From Nitrosomonas ureae (GTDB lineage: Bacteria > Pseudomonadota > Gammaproteobacteria > Burkholderiales > Nitrosomonadaceae): DNA of 51,540 nt. Of the stretch, positions 28,106 to 36,199 are shown piece by piece. The position numbers and the translations under genes were made by a program. The stretch lies in the NCBI GenBank assembly GCA_945872825.1, contig CAMCBD010000008.1, positions 1 to 51,540 on the forward strand, given 5' to 3'. Positions within the stretch are counted from its first letter, which is position 1. Each line of letters begins with the position of its first letter. Under the pieces are notes generated by a model. The model was not told the DNA's origin and searched no databases. It saw nothing but the letters and a program-made list of their open reading frames with translations.

Positions 28106-29191
28106 ATGACATTGAACAGAGAGACGGTGCATTGCGCTTTGCTTAATGCACCCTACGATGCTTGCCAACCCAAGCGGGTGCTGTGTTCGGCAGGCGGCAG
28201 TTTGTTATCAGGCTGCCGCTTTTTATTGCTGTTGCTGAGTTTGATTTTTTGTCAGGCGATTTATGCCAATGAAGATATTGCGCCACGAGGTGGTCAAAAC
28301 ACCCAAGAAAAAGCGGTTACCAAACAATTAGCGCAAACTTGCTATGCCACCGATGCCAAACTGGCGCCTGCGATGGTAGCGATTCGTCCTGATCGATTTT
28401 TGATGGGATCACCGGAAAACGAAAAAGATCGTGAGTCGGATGAAGACCCGCAGCATGCAGTCACGATTCCGAATCCCTTTGCCATCAGCCGCTGTGAAAT
28501 TACCGTGGGACAGTTCAGGCAGTTTGTGCAGGAAACCAATCACCGCACTACTGTTGAAGACAACGGTAAAGGTTGTTTTGTGTGGAATGTGGACCAAGAA
28601 ACATATGGACAACAACCGGAGCGCAACTGGAAAAATCCTGGATTTGCACAAAATGACAACCATCCGGTGGTATGCGTTTCCTGGGATGATACCCAAGCCT
28701 ATGTGAAATGGCTGTCGCACCGCACGGGCGCGGTTTACCGGTTGCCAACCGAAGCGGAATGGGAATATTTGGCACGGGCGGGCACGAAAACAGCACGATA
28801 TTATCAGGACGACAAGCAATGCGATTACGCCAATGGCGCGGGACAGGAAACAAAATCCATTGCCAGTTCTGATTGGACTCTAGCAGAGTGCTCGGATTCT
28901 CATGTGTATACCGCACCCGTTGCCAGCTTTGGGGAAAATCAGTTCGGCTTGTTCGATCTGCTGGGTAATGTCTGGGAATGGACTGAGGACTGCTGGCATG
29001 GCAATTATCAAGGCGCGCCGCAGGACGGTTCAGCGTGGAAAGATGCCGATGGAGGCGATTGTAATCGCCGGGTGGTTCGGGGCGGTTCGTGGCTCTACGA
29101 TCCACGGGGCTTGCGATCGGCTTTCCGCTACTGGAACGACACCGGTGGGGCCGGCAACGACCTGGGTTTTCGTATCGCCAGGGCTTTTTGA
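28106..29191 (+). CDS. Exported FGE-sulfatase-fold (SUMF1/EgtB/PvdO-type) protein
   Basis: The FGE/C-type-lectin fold runs from about residue 85: MVAIRPDRFLMGSPENEKDRE, ISRCEITVGQFRQF, HPVVCVSWDDTQAYVKWL, YRLPTEAEWEYLARAG, FGLFDLLGNVWEWTEDC, RRVVRGGSW, ending LGFRIARAF. The Cys pair used by true formylglycine-generating enzymes after GGSW is absent (SWLYDPRGLRSA), so it is more likely a binding module than an enzyme. RFLLLLLSLIFCQAIYA near residues 38-54 is a signal peptide. The codons before it contain a REP-like palindrome (28126-28155), so the true start may be later, for example GTG at 28180. The last 33 codons form a putative DGR variable region. Confidence 0.85.
   Translation: MTLNRETVHCALLNAPYDACQPKRVLCSAGGSLLSGCRFLLLLLSLIFCQAIYANEDIAPRGGQNTQEKAVTKQLAQTCYATDAKLAPAMVAIRPDRFLMGSPENEKDRESDEDPQHAVTIPNPFAISRCEITVGQFRQFVQETNHRTTVEDNGKGCFVWNVDQETYGQQPERNWKNPGFAQNDNHPVVCVSWDDTQAYVKWLSHRTGAVYRLPTEAEWEYLARAGTKTARYYQDDKQCDYANGAGQETKSIASSDWTLAECSDSHVYTAPVASFGENQFGLFDLLGNVWEWTEDCWHGNYQGAPQDGSAWKDADGGDCNRRVVRGGSWLYDPRGLRSAFRYWNDTGGAGNDLGFRIARAF
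29093..29191 (+). other. Putative DGR variable region 2 (end of exported FGE-fold protein)
   Basis: Encodes LYDPRGLRSAFRYWNDTG, GAGND, LGFRIARAF and stop, in frame. It has the layout of known DGR variable regions on this fold: the conserved RGGSW before it, alternating fixed and variable residues, and a fixed GFR ending. The 30 bases 29162-29191 equal those of copy 1 and would be the initiation-of-mutagenic-homing site. Two near-perfect 10-bp units (29070-29079 and 29080-29089) mark its 5' edge. Confidence 0.65.
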
Positions 29192-29558
29192 TGTTTTGTT
29201 CTTTGTGCTTTGATTCTTTGCGATTTGTATTTTTGTGGTTTTTGTCGGATGGATTAGCGCAGCGTAATCCGTTATTGATGCGGTTTTGTCCGCAGCTGCT
29301 TGGTGCATTGCGCTGTGCTTAATGCACCCTACTTTTTGGGTTGTTGTCATTCCGAACGTAGTGAGGAATCTTTTGCAGTAATACAAGATTTTTCCCTTTG
29401 GTCGAAATGACACAATGGATCTTTTGATGTTTGCGGGTTTATTAGCCCGGCAAGGATGCGTTGGCTTGGAGGTGACAGCCCTCTAATCGACCTGTAAGGG
29501 GAAGAGTCAGTTGAACGGCGAGGGTGATCTCGCCGCCACCCCGATTTTTAACGAGAAA
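29192..29558. repeat. Intergenic palindromic repeats, copy 2, and a GC-rich structured stretch
   Basis: No gene. 29247-29272 (ggattagcgcagcgtaatcc), 29302-29332 (ggtgcattgcgctgtgctta plus atgcaccc) and 29346-29412 (tgtcattccgaac ... gtcgaaatgaca) repeat the order seen at 27814-27981. Beyond the duplication, 29440-29550 is GC-rich, unlike the AT-rich gene that follows, and contains the hairpin ggcgag-ggtgat-ctcgcc (about 29518-29535). Nothing assigns it to a known RNA. Confidence 0.65.
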
Positions 29559-31046
29559 CTATATTCTTTTATACCATTTTCCATTTTTTACCGAATCAAA
29601 CTCAGTATATTCTTTCATCATTAACTCCCAAAGCTTTGTATGCTTTGACTCAATCAGCTTGTCATAATCATTTTTTACAAAGAGATAGGTCGGAAGCTTA
29701 TTTTTGAATTGGTAATAAAAATCTTCCCATTGATAATCCAGATAATATTCCAATATCCAGCCGTTAATACTCAATTCAGGCAAATGGGATGTCAGCAGAT
29801 ACATTCTGGGGTTTCCACATATAAAGATGGTATCTTCTGGTTTAATAGCATTAATTATATTTTCCGCATCATTCTTTGCGTAATCAAAAGTGTATAATTT
29901 TTTGTCACCTTGCGGTGCTACACCCTTCCAGAGCGTATTCAATTGATTTGAAAATATCAAAGATATTATCGTAATGATTAAGAGACCTTTTATCAGCGGT
30001 GTGCCGAGTTTTATTTTCCGCAGAAGATGGTACAAAACAAAATCCAGTCCCATTACAGCAAACACGCCAATTGGGACATACAGAAGCTGAAAATGATAAG
30101 ACCACCATGAGGTTTTTTGCATGAGTATGACCCCAAATCCTATAACACCCCACGCTATGATCAAACTAAAAAAATGAGATTCTTTTTTCGTGATCAGAAA
30201 GACTCCAATAACAGCGAGTAATAGGAGCACAAACATTTTTTTGATAAACCACTTAATCGATGATAGCAATCGATCCGGATCAATTTGATCGGCTAACGTT
30301 ATTACACTCGTTGGGATTTTGAAATAGATATCGACCACCAGATTTTCGATTTGATGCGTAAAAACATAGGCTAGAAAAATCGATAGCGGTATAACGAATC
30401 CAACAAATAATGGGATTATTTGTTTAATAAGAATATATTTTAAATTCTGACTTCTTAAAGTGAATATAAAGTGGATTAGTAGAAAGAAGAAAATAATGGG
30501 ACCAAAAACCAGTTTGCTCAATAAAACAATGCCTATCAGAACACCTATCGTCAAGTACGTCACAAATAGATCATTTCCCGTTTTATAGGCTCTATCTAAT
30601 AGCCAAACCATTAGAAACAAAGGAACGTTAATCAGTGCTTCCAGTTGAGTTAAATGAGAAATGGTCGCATTGCAATAATAGGATCCGACAATAAACAAGG
30701 GGAGCAGACTATTGAAATAATCCGCACGAAACAGTGAATAATTCCTGATCGTATAAAATAATAGTATCGAAAATAATATCCAATAGCCTAATTCAAATAG
30801 ATGAATGCTGACATCACTCCAGCCTAAAGTTTTACCGGCTAGCAAATAAAATAAGTAAATCCCCGGCTGTTTATAATCAAACAGATCTTTGTATAAGATT
30901 TTTCCTGAATCTAGCAATTGCGCAATCACTGCAAATAAGGATTGATCACCCCCCAAAATCGTAGGACTATGAAGTAAACCCATAGTCATGATAATTAGCA
31001 GTACAAAGATAATATCCAATCTATTTTTAATGTTTTGAAGCATCAT
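29559..31046 (-). CDS. GT-C type (GT39/ArnT-like) membrane glycosyltransferase
   Basis: The 495 residues contain about ten hydrophobic helices. Near the N-terminus GGDQSLFAVIAQLLDSGKILYKDLFDYKQPG has the first-loop acidic residues and the KQPG motif typical of dolichyl/undecaprenyl-phosphate-sugar-dependent GT-C enzymes. A soluble C-terminal part starts near residue 390 (IINAIKPEDTIFICGNPRMYLLT). It probably moves a sugar from a lipid carrier to a glycan, lipid or protein on the outer face of the inner membrane; the acceptor is unknown. The base composition is AT-rich compared with the island next to it. Confidence 0.75.
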   Translation of the reverse strand: MMLQNIKNRLDIIFVLLIIMTMGLLHSPTILGGDQSLFAVIAQLLDSGKILYKDLFDYKQPGIYLFYLLAGKTLGWSDVSIHLFELGYWILFSILLFYTIRNYSLFRADYFNSLLPLFIVGSYYCNATISHLTQLEALINVPLFLMVWLLDRAYKTGNDLFVTYLTIGVLIGIVLLSKLVFGPIIFFFLLIHFIFTLRSQNLKYILIKQIIPLFVGFVIPLSIFLAYVFTHQIENLVVDIYFKIPTSVITLADQIDPDRLLSSIKWFIKKMFVLLLLAVIGVFLITKKESHFFSLIIAWGVIGFGVILMQKTSWWSYHFQLLYVPIGVFAVMGLDFVLYHLLRKIKLGTPLIKGLLIITIISLIFSNQLNTLWKGVAPQGDKKLYTFDYAKNDAENIINAIKPEDTIFICGNPRMYLLTSHLPELSINGWILEYYLDYQWEDFYYQFKNKLPTYLFVKNDYDKLIESKHTKLWELMMKEYTEFDSVKNGKWYKRI

Positions 31047-31451
31047 AATTTTTAAATAAGTTAGATAAAGACAACTGAGAATTTTTAAGGAATTACTGAT
31101 AAAACGCTAAAAAATACTATTTCTTTCCTGAGATTTACTCTGTTTTTCGTCTTCCTAATGGGCGAATGGTTTTATGCTATCAGTTTTTCCTTCCGTTGAG
31201 TAATTAGCTGGTCATTTGCTTTCGAATTCACCTTCCCGAAACAGCGCTATACCCTAAGATTGCGTGCTTAGCAGCACCATTAACATCAAGCAGTATAAAT
31301 TTCCTTCATTTCACCCCCGGTTGTGCTACCGTTCGAGTGACGCAAGGTTGTGGGCTGGGTGTCAAAAATTGAGTGAAGTTAGACTGGATCCTGTTTTTAA
31401 AGACTTAATCGGGTATACTGAGCAACTTTTATAATTTTGAATGATTAAACT
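31047..31451. other. Intergenic region between the glycosyltransferase and metK
   Basis: Divergent promoter region of about 400 bp. TATAAT-like sequence lies shortly before metK (near 31430) without a convincing -35. No known riboswitch, tRNA or conserved ORF is recognisable. In particular no SAM riboswitch is seen before metK. Confidence 0.5.
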
Positions 31452-32615
31452 ATGAGTGAATATCTTTTTACTTCTGAATCTGTTTCTGAGGGTCATCCGG
31501 ATAAGGTTGCTGATCAAATCTCAGACGCTGTTTTGGATGCGATTTTAAGTCAAGATGCCAATGCGCGAGTTGCTTGCGAAACATTATGTAGTACGGGTCT
31601 AATTGTGTTGTCGGGTGAGATAACCACACATGCTTCGGTTGATTACAACATAATTGCACGTGAAACAGTTAAGAATATTGGGTATACCAGTTCTAATATT
31701 GGTTTTGATTCTACAACTTGCGCGGTTTTAACAGCTTTCAACAAACAGTCGCCCGATATTGCGCAAGGGGTTGACCGTACCAAAGAAGAAGAAATGGAAC
31801 AGGGGGCTGGTGATCAGGGGCTCATGTTCGGGTATGCGTGCGATGAAACACCACAATTGATGCCAATGCCAATTTTTTATGCGCATCGTTTGGTTGAGCG
31901 TCAAGCTGAGCTGCGGAAAAAAGGAAAATTGGCATGGTTGCGTCCTGATGCCAAGTCACAAGTTTCAGTGCGCTACCAGAATGGTAAACCGCAAAGCATT
32001 GAAACTGTCGTAATCTCAACACAGCATGATCCTGATATTTCTCATCACGCATTGACCGAAGCAGTGATTGAAGAGATTATTAAACCAGTATTACCTTCTG
32101 AACTCATCAGTGATCACATTAAATATCTGGTAAATCCAACTGGGCGTTTTGTTGTGGGTGGGCCGATGGGTGATTGTGGTTTAACCGGACGTAAAATTAT
32201 TGTCGATAGTTATGGCGGTTCCGCGCATCATGGTGGTGGGGCTTTTTCTGGTAAAGATCCTTCTAAAGTTGATCGATCGGCGACTTATGCCGGACGCTAT
32301 GTTGCAAAGAATATTGTAGCGGCTGGGATTGCCAGCAAATGTGAAGTACAGGTTGCCTATGCCATTGGTGTTGCAAGACCTGTTTCATTGATGGTCAACA
32401 CATTCGGCACAGGCAAAATTGCTGACGAAAAGATTGTCGAATTAATTGAGAGATATTTTGATTTACGTCCCCGTGGCATCATACATGCACTGAATCTGTT
32501 ACGCCCTATTTACGGGAAAACCGCAGCATATGGACATTTTGGACGTGAGCTTCCTGAATTTACCTGGGAATTTACGGATAAAGCTGCTCAATTACGTGCC
32601 GATGCTGGTCTATAA
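31452..32615 (+). CDS. metK: S-adenosylmethionine synthetase
   Basis: Makes SAM from methionine and ATP. Signature motifs: [36 protein letters not shown], and the P-loop-like [32 protein letters not shown]. The 387 residues are full length. It opens a run of methyl-cycle genes metK, ahcY and metF. Confidence 0.98.
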   Translation: MSEYLFTSESVSEGHPDKVADQISDAVLDAILSQDANARVACETLCSTGLIVLSGEITTHASVDYNIIARETVKNIGYTSSNIGFDSTTCAVLTAFNKQSPDIAQGVDRTKEEEMEQGAGDQGLMFGYACDETPQLMPMPIFYAHRLVERQAELRKKGKLAWLRPDAKSQVSVRYQNGKPQSIETVVISTQHDPDISHHALTEAVIEEIIKPVLPSELISDHIKYLVNPTGRFVVGGPMGDCGLTGRKIIVDSYGGSAHHGGGAFSGKDPSKVDRSATYAGRYVAKNIVAAGIASKCEVQVAYAIGVARPVSLMVNTFGTGKIADEKIVELIERYFDLRPRGIIHALNLLRPIYGKTAAYGHFGRELPEFTWEFTDKAAQLRADAGL

Positions 32616-32665
32616 ATTATTAGTAGTATTTACCGCTATTAGTAAGTCCTAATTGATTTTTCCCC

Positions 32666-32740
32666 TATGCTGAGGAGCGCTGCAGCGGTTTGTTCCGTGA
32701 GGCTCAGTAGAGGGGGTATTGTTACAACGGCGCTCGTTCA
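32666..32740 (+). promoter_or_regulatory. S-adenosylhomocysteine (SAH) riboswitch
   Basis: The sequence ctgaggagcgctgcagcgg, then gtgaggctcag and the distal aacggcgctcgt, reproduces the SAH riboswitch consensus: GAGGAGCGCUGC, a short hairpin, AGGCUC closing the first stem, and GGCGCUC that forms the pseudoknot with the GAGCGC loop. It lies directly upstream of ahcY, its usual place, 18 bases before the start codon. SAH binding turns expression on, so the gene that removes SAH responds to its own substrate. Confidence 0.92.
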
Positions 32741-32757
32741 TATTTTAGGAGAAGACT

Positions 32758-34191
32758 ATGAACGCTGTGCCTAATCCAAGTGGTGGTTTCTTTACTGACT
32801 TTAAGGTTGCTGATATTTCATTGGCAGAATGGGGACGTAAAGAAATAGCAATCGCCGAAACAGAAATGCCAGGTTTGATGGCATTGCGTAAAGAATATGC
32901 AAATCAGAAACCACTAGCAGGTGCACGCATTGCAGGTTCTTTGCATATGACAATTCAAACAGCCGTGCTGATTGAAACATTAGTGGCTTTAGGTGCAGAA
33001 GTGCGCTGGGCTTCATGTAATATTTTCTCTACCCAGGACCACGCCGCTTCAGCCATAGCAGCTAAGAATATACCGGTATTTGCCTATAAGGGAGAATCCC
33101 TGGAAGATTACTGGGTATATGCTCACCAGATATTCGAATGGACAGTTTCCGGACAACCCAGTGGCGCCAATATGATCCTGGATGATGGCGGTGATGCTAC
33201 ATTGCTGCTTATTCTGGGCGCCAAAGCTGAGAAAGATCCTTCAGTTATTGCCAATCCTACCAACGAAGAAGAAACCGTATTGTTTGCTTCAATCAAAAGC
33301 AAATTGTCATCCGAACCTAACTGGTATTCAAAAAATCTTGCCAGGATACGTGGGGTCACTGAAGAAACCACGACAGGGGTTCATCGCTTATATGAAATGC
33401 ATAAAAATGGAGAACTTCCTTTTCCAGCATTTAATGTGAATGATTCAGTGACCAAATCCAAGTTTGATAATCTTTATGGTTGCAGAGAATCACTGGTTGA
33501 CGGCATTAAACGTGCTACTGATGTCATGATTGCTGGAAAAATTGCAGTAGTCTGTGGATATGGTGATGTAGGTAAGGGTTGTGCGCAATCATTGCGTGGT
33601 TTGGGCGCAACCGTCTGGATTACCGAAATTGACCCAATCTGTGCGCTTCAAGCAGCGATGGAAGGGTATCGTGTGGTTACAATGAATGATGCTTGTGATC
33701 AAGCGGATATTTTCGTTACAGCAACCGGTAATCTGCGAGTGATTGCACATGACCATATGCTGAGAATGAAAGATCAAGCAATAGTTTGTAATATTGGACA
33801 TTTCGATTCGGAAATCGACATCGCATCTATCCAGAAATATCAATGGGAAAATATCAAGCCACAGGTTGATCATGTCATATTTCCAACAGGGCGCCGCATT
33901 ATTGTCTTGGCGCAAGGTAGGCTGGTTAATCTAGGGTGTGCTACAGGTCATCCTTCTTTTGTGATGTCCAGTTCATTTACCAATCAAGTATTGGCGCAGA
34001 TGGAGTTATGGAAAAATGGGGAAAATTACCAGAAAAATGTTTATGTATTACCCAAGCAACTGGATGAAAAAGTAGCACGCCTACACATCGGGAAGTTGGG
34101 GGTGAAACTCACTGAATTAACGGATGAGCAGGCATTATATTTAGGTCTTGATAAGAACGGTCCCTATAAGCCAGCGATGTATCGATATTAA
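32758..34191 (+). CDS. ahcY: Adenosylhomocysteinase
   Basis: Splits S-adenosylhomocysteine into homocysteine and adenosine, removing a methyltransferase inhibitor. N-terminal [21 protein letters not shown], Cys/Asp substrate region [18 protein letters not shown], the NAD-binding Rossmann motif [32 protein letters not shown] and the C-terminal [10 protein letters not shown] are all canonical. Its 477 residues include the roughly 40-residue insert common in bacteria. AGGAGAAGACT before ATG 32758 is a good ribosome site just behind the riboswitch. Confidence 0.98.
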   Translation: MNAVPNPSGGFFTDFKVADISLAEWGRKEIAIAETEMPGLMALRKEYANQKPLAGARIAGSLHMTIQTAVLIETLVALGAEVRWASCNIFSTQDHAASAIAAKNIPVFAYKGESLEDYWVYAHQIFEWTVSGQPSGANMILDDGGDATLLLILGAKAEKDPSVIANPTNEEETVLFASIKSKLSSEPNWYSKNLARIRGVTEETTTGVHRLYEMHKNGELPFPAFNVNDSVTKSKFDNLYGCRESLVDGIKRATDVMIAGKIAVVCGYGDVGKGCAQSLRGLGATVWITEIDPICALQAAMEGYRVVTMNDACDQADIFVTATGNLRVIAHDHMLRMKDQAIVCNIGHFDSEIDIASIQKYQWENIKPQVDHVIFPTGRRIIVLAQGRLVNLGCATGHPSFVMSSSFTNQVLAQMELWKNGENYQKNVYVLPKQLDEKVARLHIGKLGVKLTELTDEQALYLGLDKNGPYKPAMYRY

Positions 34192-34212
34192 TCATTTAAT
34201 CCTTCTGAGCGG

Positions 34213-34256
34213 GAGAATTGTTTGAATTTACATGAATTCGAATGATTCTCTCATTT
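34213..34256 (+). terminator. Possible terminator after ahcY
   Basis: gagaat pairs with attctc across an imperfect inner stem rich in A and T (tttgaatt/gaattcgaa), followed by tcattt. The stem is interrupted and the T tract short, so this may be a weak or partial terminator. Confidence 0.45.
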
Positions 34257-34340
34257 AGAAATAGCTTGTTATTAAACAGAGCTGATTGGTATTCGTGTTA
34301 ATGTGGAATGAAATAACTCTGACTCGATAGACTCGCAAAG

Positions 34341-35201
34341 ATGAAATCACAAAAGAAATTTTCCCCGGCTTTCAGCTTTGAGCTTTTTCCGCCTCAAACC
34401 ATCCAGGGTGTTGAGAAGCTCCGACTAACACGTAAGCAATTGGCCCAGTACAATCCTAAATTCTTTTCTGTAACTTTTGGTGCTGGTGGTTCAACTCGCG
34501 AACGAACACTGGAAACAGTATTAGAAGTTCAAGCAGAAGGACACATTGTCGCTCCTCACCTTTCTTGCATTGGCTCGACTCAGCAGAATATTCGAGCTAT
34601 TCTTGAAAAATACTATCAAGCAGGCATTCGGCATATCGTCGCGCTGCGTGGTGATTTGCCATCGGGTATGGCACAAGCTGGCGAATTTCGTTATGCCAGT
34701 GAACTGGTTGCATTTATTCGTCAGGAATTTGGATCTTCGTTTCATATCGATGTGGCTGCTTATCCGGAGTACCATCCGCAAGCGCGTTCTGTGCAAGCAG
34801 ATTTCGAAAATTTTAAGCGTAAAATTGAAACCGGCGCCAATTCTGCGATTACTCAATATTTCTATAATGCTGACGCCTATTATCATTTCGTCGAATCCTG
34901 TGATTCTGCAGGTTTGAATATCCCTATTGTTCCGGGCATCATGCCAATTAATAAGTTTTCCCAACTAGTTCGGTTTTCAGATACTTGCGGGGCTGAAATT
35001 CCTCGCTGGATTCGTAAAAAACTAGAAGGTTATAGTGATGATAGTGCATCCATCCAAGCTTTTGGGTTGGATATTGTCACTGATCTTTGTGAACGCTTAT
35101 TACAAGCAGGTGCGCCCGGATTACATTTCTACACATTAAATTCAGCCGATCTGACATCGATTATATGGCAACGCCTCAATCTTAAAGGGAATGCTGTTTA
35201 A
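34341..35201 (+). CDS. metF: 5,10-methylenetetrahydrofolate reductase
   Basis: Reduces methylene-THF to methyl-THF, the methyl donor for remaking methionine. FAD-dependent TIM barrel: FSFELFPPQTIQG with the catalytic Glu, FFSVTFGAGGSTRERT, APHLSCIGST, HIVALRGDLPSG, and GANSAITQYFYNADAYYHFV. The 286 residues are typical of the bacterial single-domain enzyme. With metK and ahcY it closes most of the methyl cycle. Confidence 0.97.
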   Translation: MKSQKKFSPAFSFELFPPQTIQGVEKLRLTRKQLAQYNPKFFSVTFGAGGSTRERTLETVLEVQAEGHIVAPHLSCIGSTQQNIRAILEKYYQAGIRHIVALRGDLPSGMAQAGEFRYASELVAFIRQEFGSSFHIDVAAYPEYHPQARSVQADFENFKRKIETGANSAITQYFYNADAYYHFVESCDSAGLNIPIVPGIMPINKFSQLVRFSDTCGAEIPRWIRKKLEGYSDDSASIQAFGLDIVTDLCERLLQAGAPGLHFYTLNSADLTSIIWQRLNLKGNAV

Positions 35202-35220
35202 TCTCTACGGGCTCAATTCC

Positions 35221-35255
35221 TCGCCCCATGGGGCGAAAGCTGGTTGAAAACCAGC
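35221..35255 (+). terminator. Tandem hairpins after metF
   Basis: A perfect 16-base palindrome (tcgccccatggggcga, 35221-35236) is followed by gctggttgaaaaccagc (35239-35255). The T-rich stretch comes about 17 bases later, so this is not a textbook terminator; it may protect the mRNA end or be part of one. No gene is seen in 35202-35421. Confidence 0.45.
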
Positions 35256-35421
35256 AGACTGAAGAGTGCTTTATTTTTAGATTCCCTTGTTTCTATTTGT
35301 TATCCTGATCAAATATAAACAGTATCATCAGTAGATGACATGATCTTTTTCCTCAATTCTTCAGCCGGTATATAATACGCATCACTATTCTGATTAAAAT
35401 AAAAAAGCACGAGGTTTCAAA

Positions 35422-36111
35422 ATGAAAGAAGTAACAATTGATCCAGATAAATCCACAGCCGAAGCAACAATTCCGGAGATGGCCACTTCAGATGTTTCAA
35501 CAATGGATGCTTGTGTTGCGCATGCAAGGAAAGTATTGACTGAACAGCTTGAGCGCATCAAAAGTAAAGATTATGATTTTGCGCCTGAATTTAAAGACAT
35601 GACCACTCAACTTTATTTATTGGGTGTTATGTGGAAATTTGCCGAAAGCTTGGGAAATGTTAATGATGCGCGTGAATTGGCTTTTGTCGCCTTGAGAACC
35701 ATGCTAATTCAAGATGGGCTGCATAAAAAGAAAGTGCCCAAACGAATTGAGTTTCTGAGAAAAATGTCAAAAATTGAAGATGATCACAATGCTTTGGCCG
35801 TAGCTATCGGATATGAGTCTGAACCTGGTGATAATAGTCTGGCAGAAGTTTTTGATCATTACATCGATGATACGCAAGTTTCAGGTGCTTTCTGGCGATT
35901 ATATGATCGCGGTAGAAAGATTATGTTGTATGGTGGTTTATTTATCGCCTTTGCCGTGATCTGGTTTATAACATTGTTTATGCCAGGGAATAGTGCGATT
36001 GCAATTCTTGCTGCCGGATTGATCTCGGCGGCTCTTTTTGTAATACCGGTATTTTTTATTGGTGTATTTATATATCGCAAAAAAATAAAGAAAAGCAAAC
36101 TAGCTGGTTAA
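35422..36111 (+). CDS. Unknown protein with two C-terminal transmembrane helices
   Basis: Not recognised. The 229 residues have an acidic, helical soluble part (DACVAHARKVLTEQLERIKS, LYLLGVMWKFAESLGNVNDARELAFVALRTML). About residues 170-190 (IMLYGGLFIAFAVIWFITLF) and 195-217 (AIAILAAGLISAALFVIPVFF) form two membrane helices, with a basic C-terminus (YRKKIKKSKLAG). The soluble part is probably cytoplasmic, with both ends inside. It is monocistronic between metF and folD with a good ribosome site before ATG 35422 (CGAGG). Confidence 0.7.
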   Translation: MKEVTIDPDKSTAEATIPEMATSDVSTMDACVAHARKVLTEQLERIKSKDYDFAPEFKDMTTQLYLLGVMWKFAESLGNVNDARELAFVALRTMLIQDGLHKKKVPKRIEFLRKMSKIEDDHNALAVAIGYESEPGDNSLAEVFDHYIDDTQVSGAFWRLYDRGRKIMLYGGLFIAFAVIWFITLFMPGNSAIAILAAGLISAALFVIPVFFIGVFIYRKKIKKSKLAG

Positions 36112-36199
36112 TCTTTGTGCATATTATGGATATGTTCAATACTATCTAGCGAAAACGAGAAATTAATATTAATTGATCAAACCGGTTATTGGCGTAAAA

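Noticed and set aside
29010-29120. True formylglycine-generating enzyme activity
   Set aside because: The Cys pair near the conserved GGSW used for oxygen activation is replaced (SWLYDPRGLRSA), so an enzyme call is not supported; only the fold is.
27814-29412. CRISPR array
   Set aside because: The repeats are palindromic, of different types and unevenly spaced, with no unique spacers of constant length and no cas genes.
27737-29558. A DGR template repeat or reverse transcriptase inside the window
   Set aside because: No third copy of the 30-nt block with A-rich AAC codons was seen in the spacers, and no YxDD-type reverse transcriptase is encoded anywhere in the window, so any DGR machinery must be elsewhere.
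31328-31350. T-loop-like gttcgagtg suggesting a tRNA
   Set aside because: No acceptor or anticodon stem can be drawn around it, and no CCA-proximal pairing exists.
31451-31480. SAM riboswitch before metK
   Set aside because: None of the conserved SAM-I, SAM-II or SAM-IV elements could be found between 31047 and 31451; only the SAH type before ahcY is convincing.
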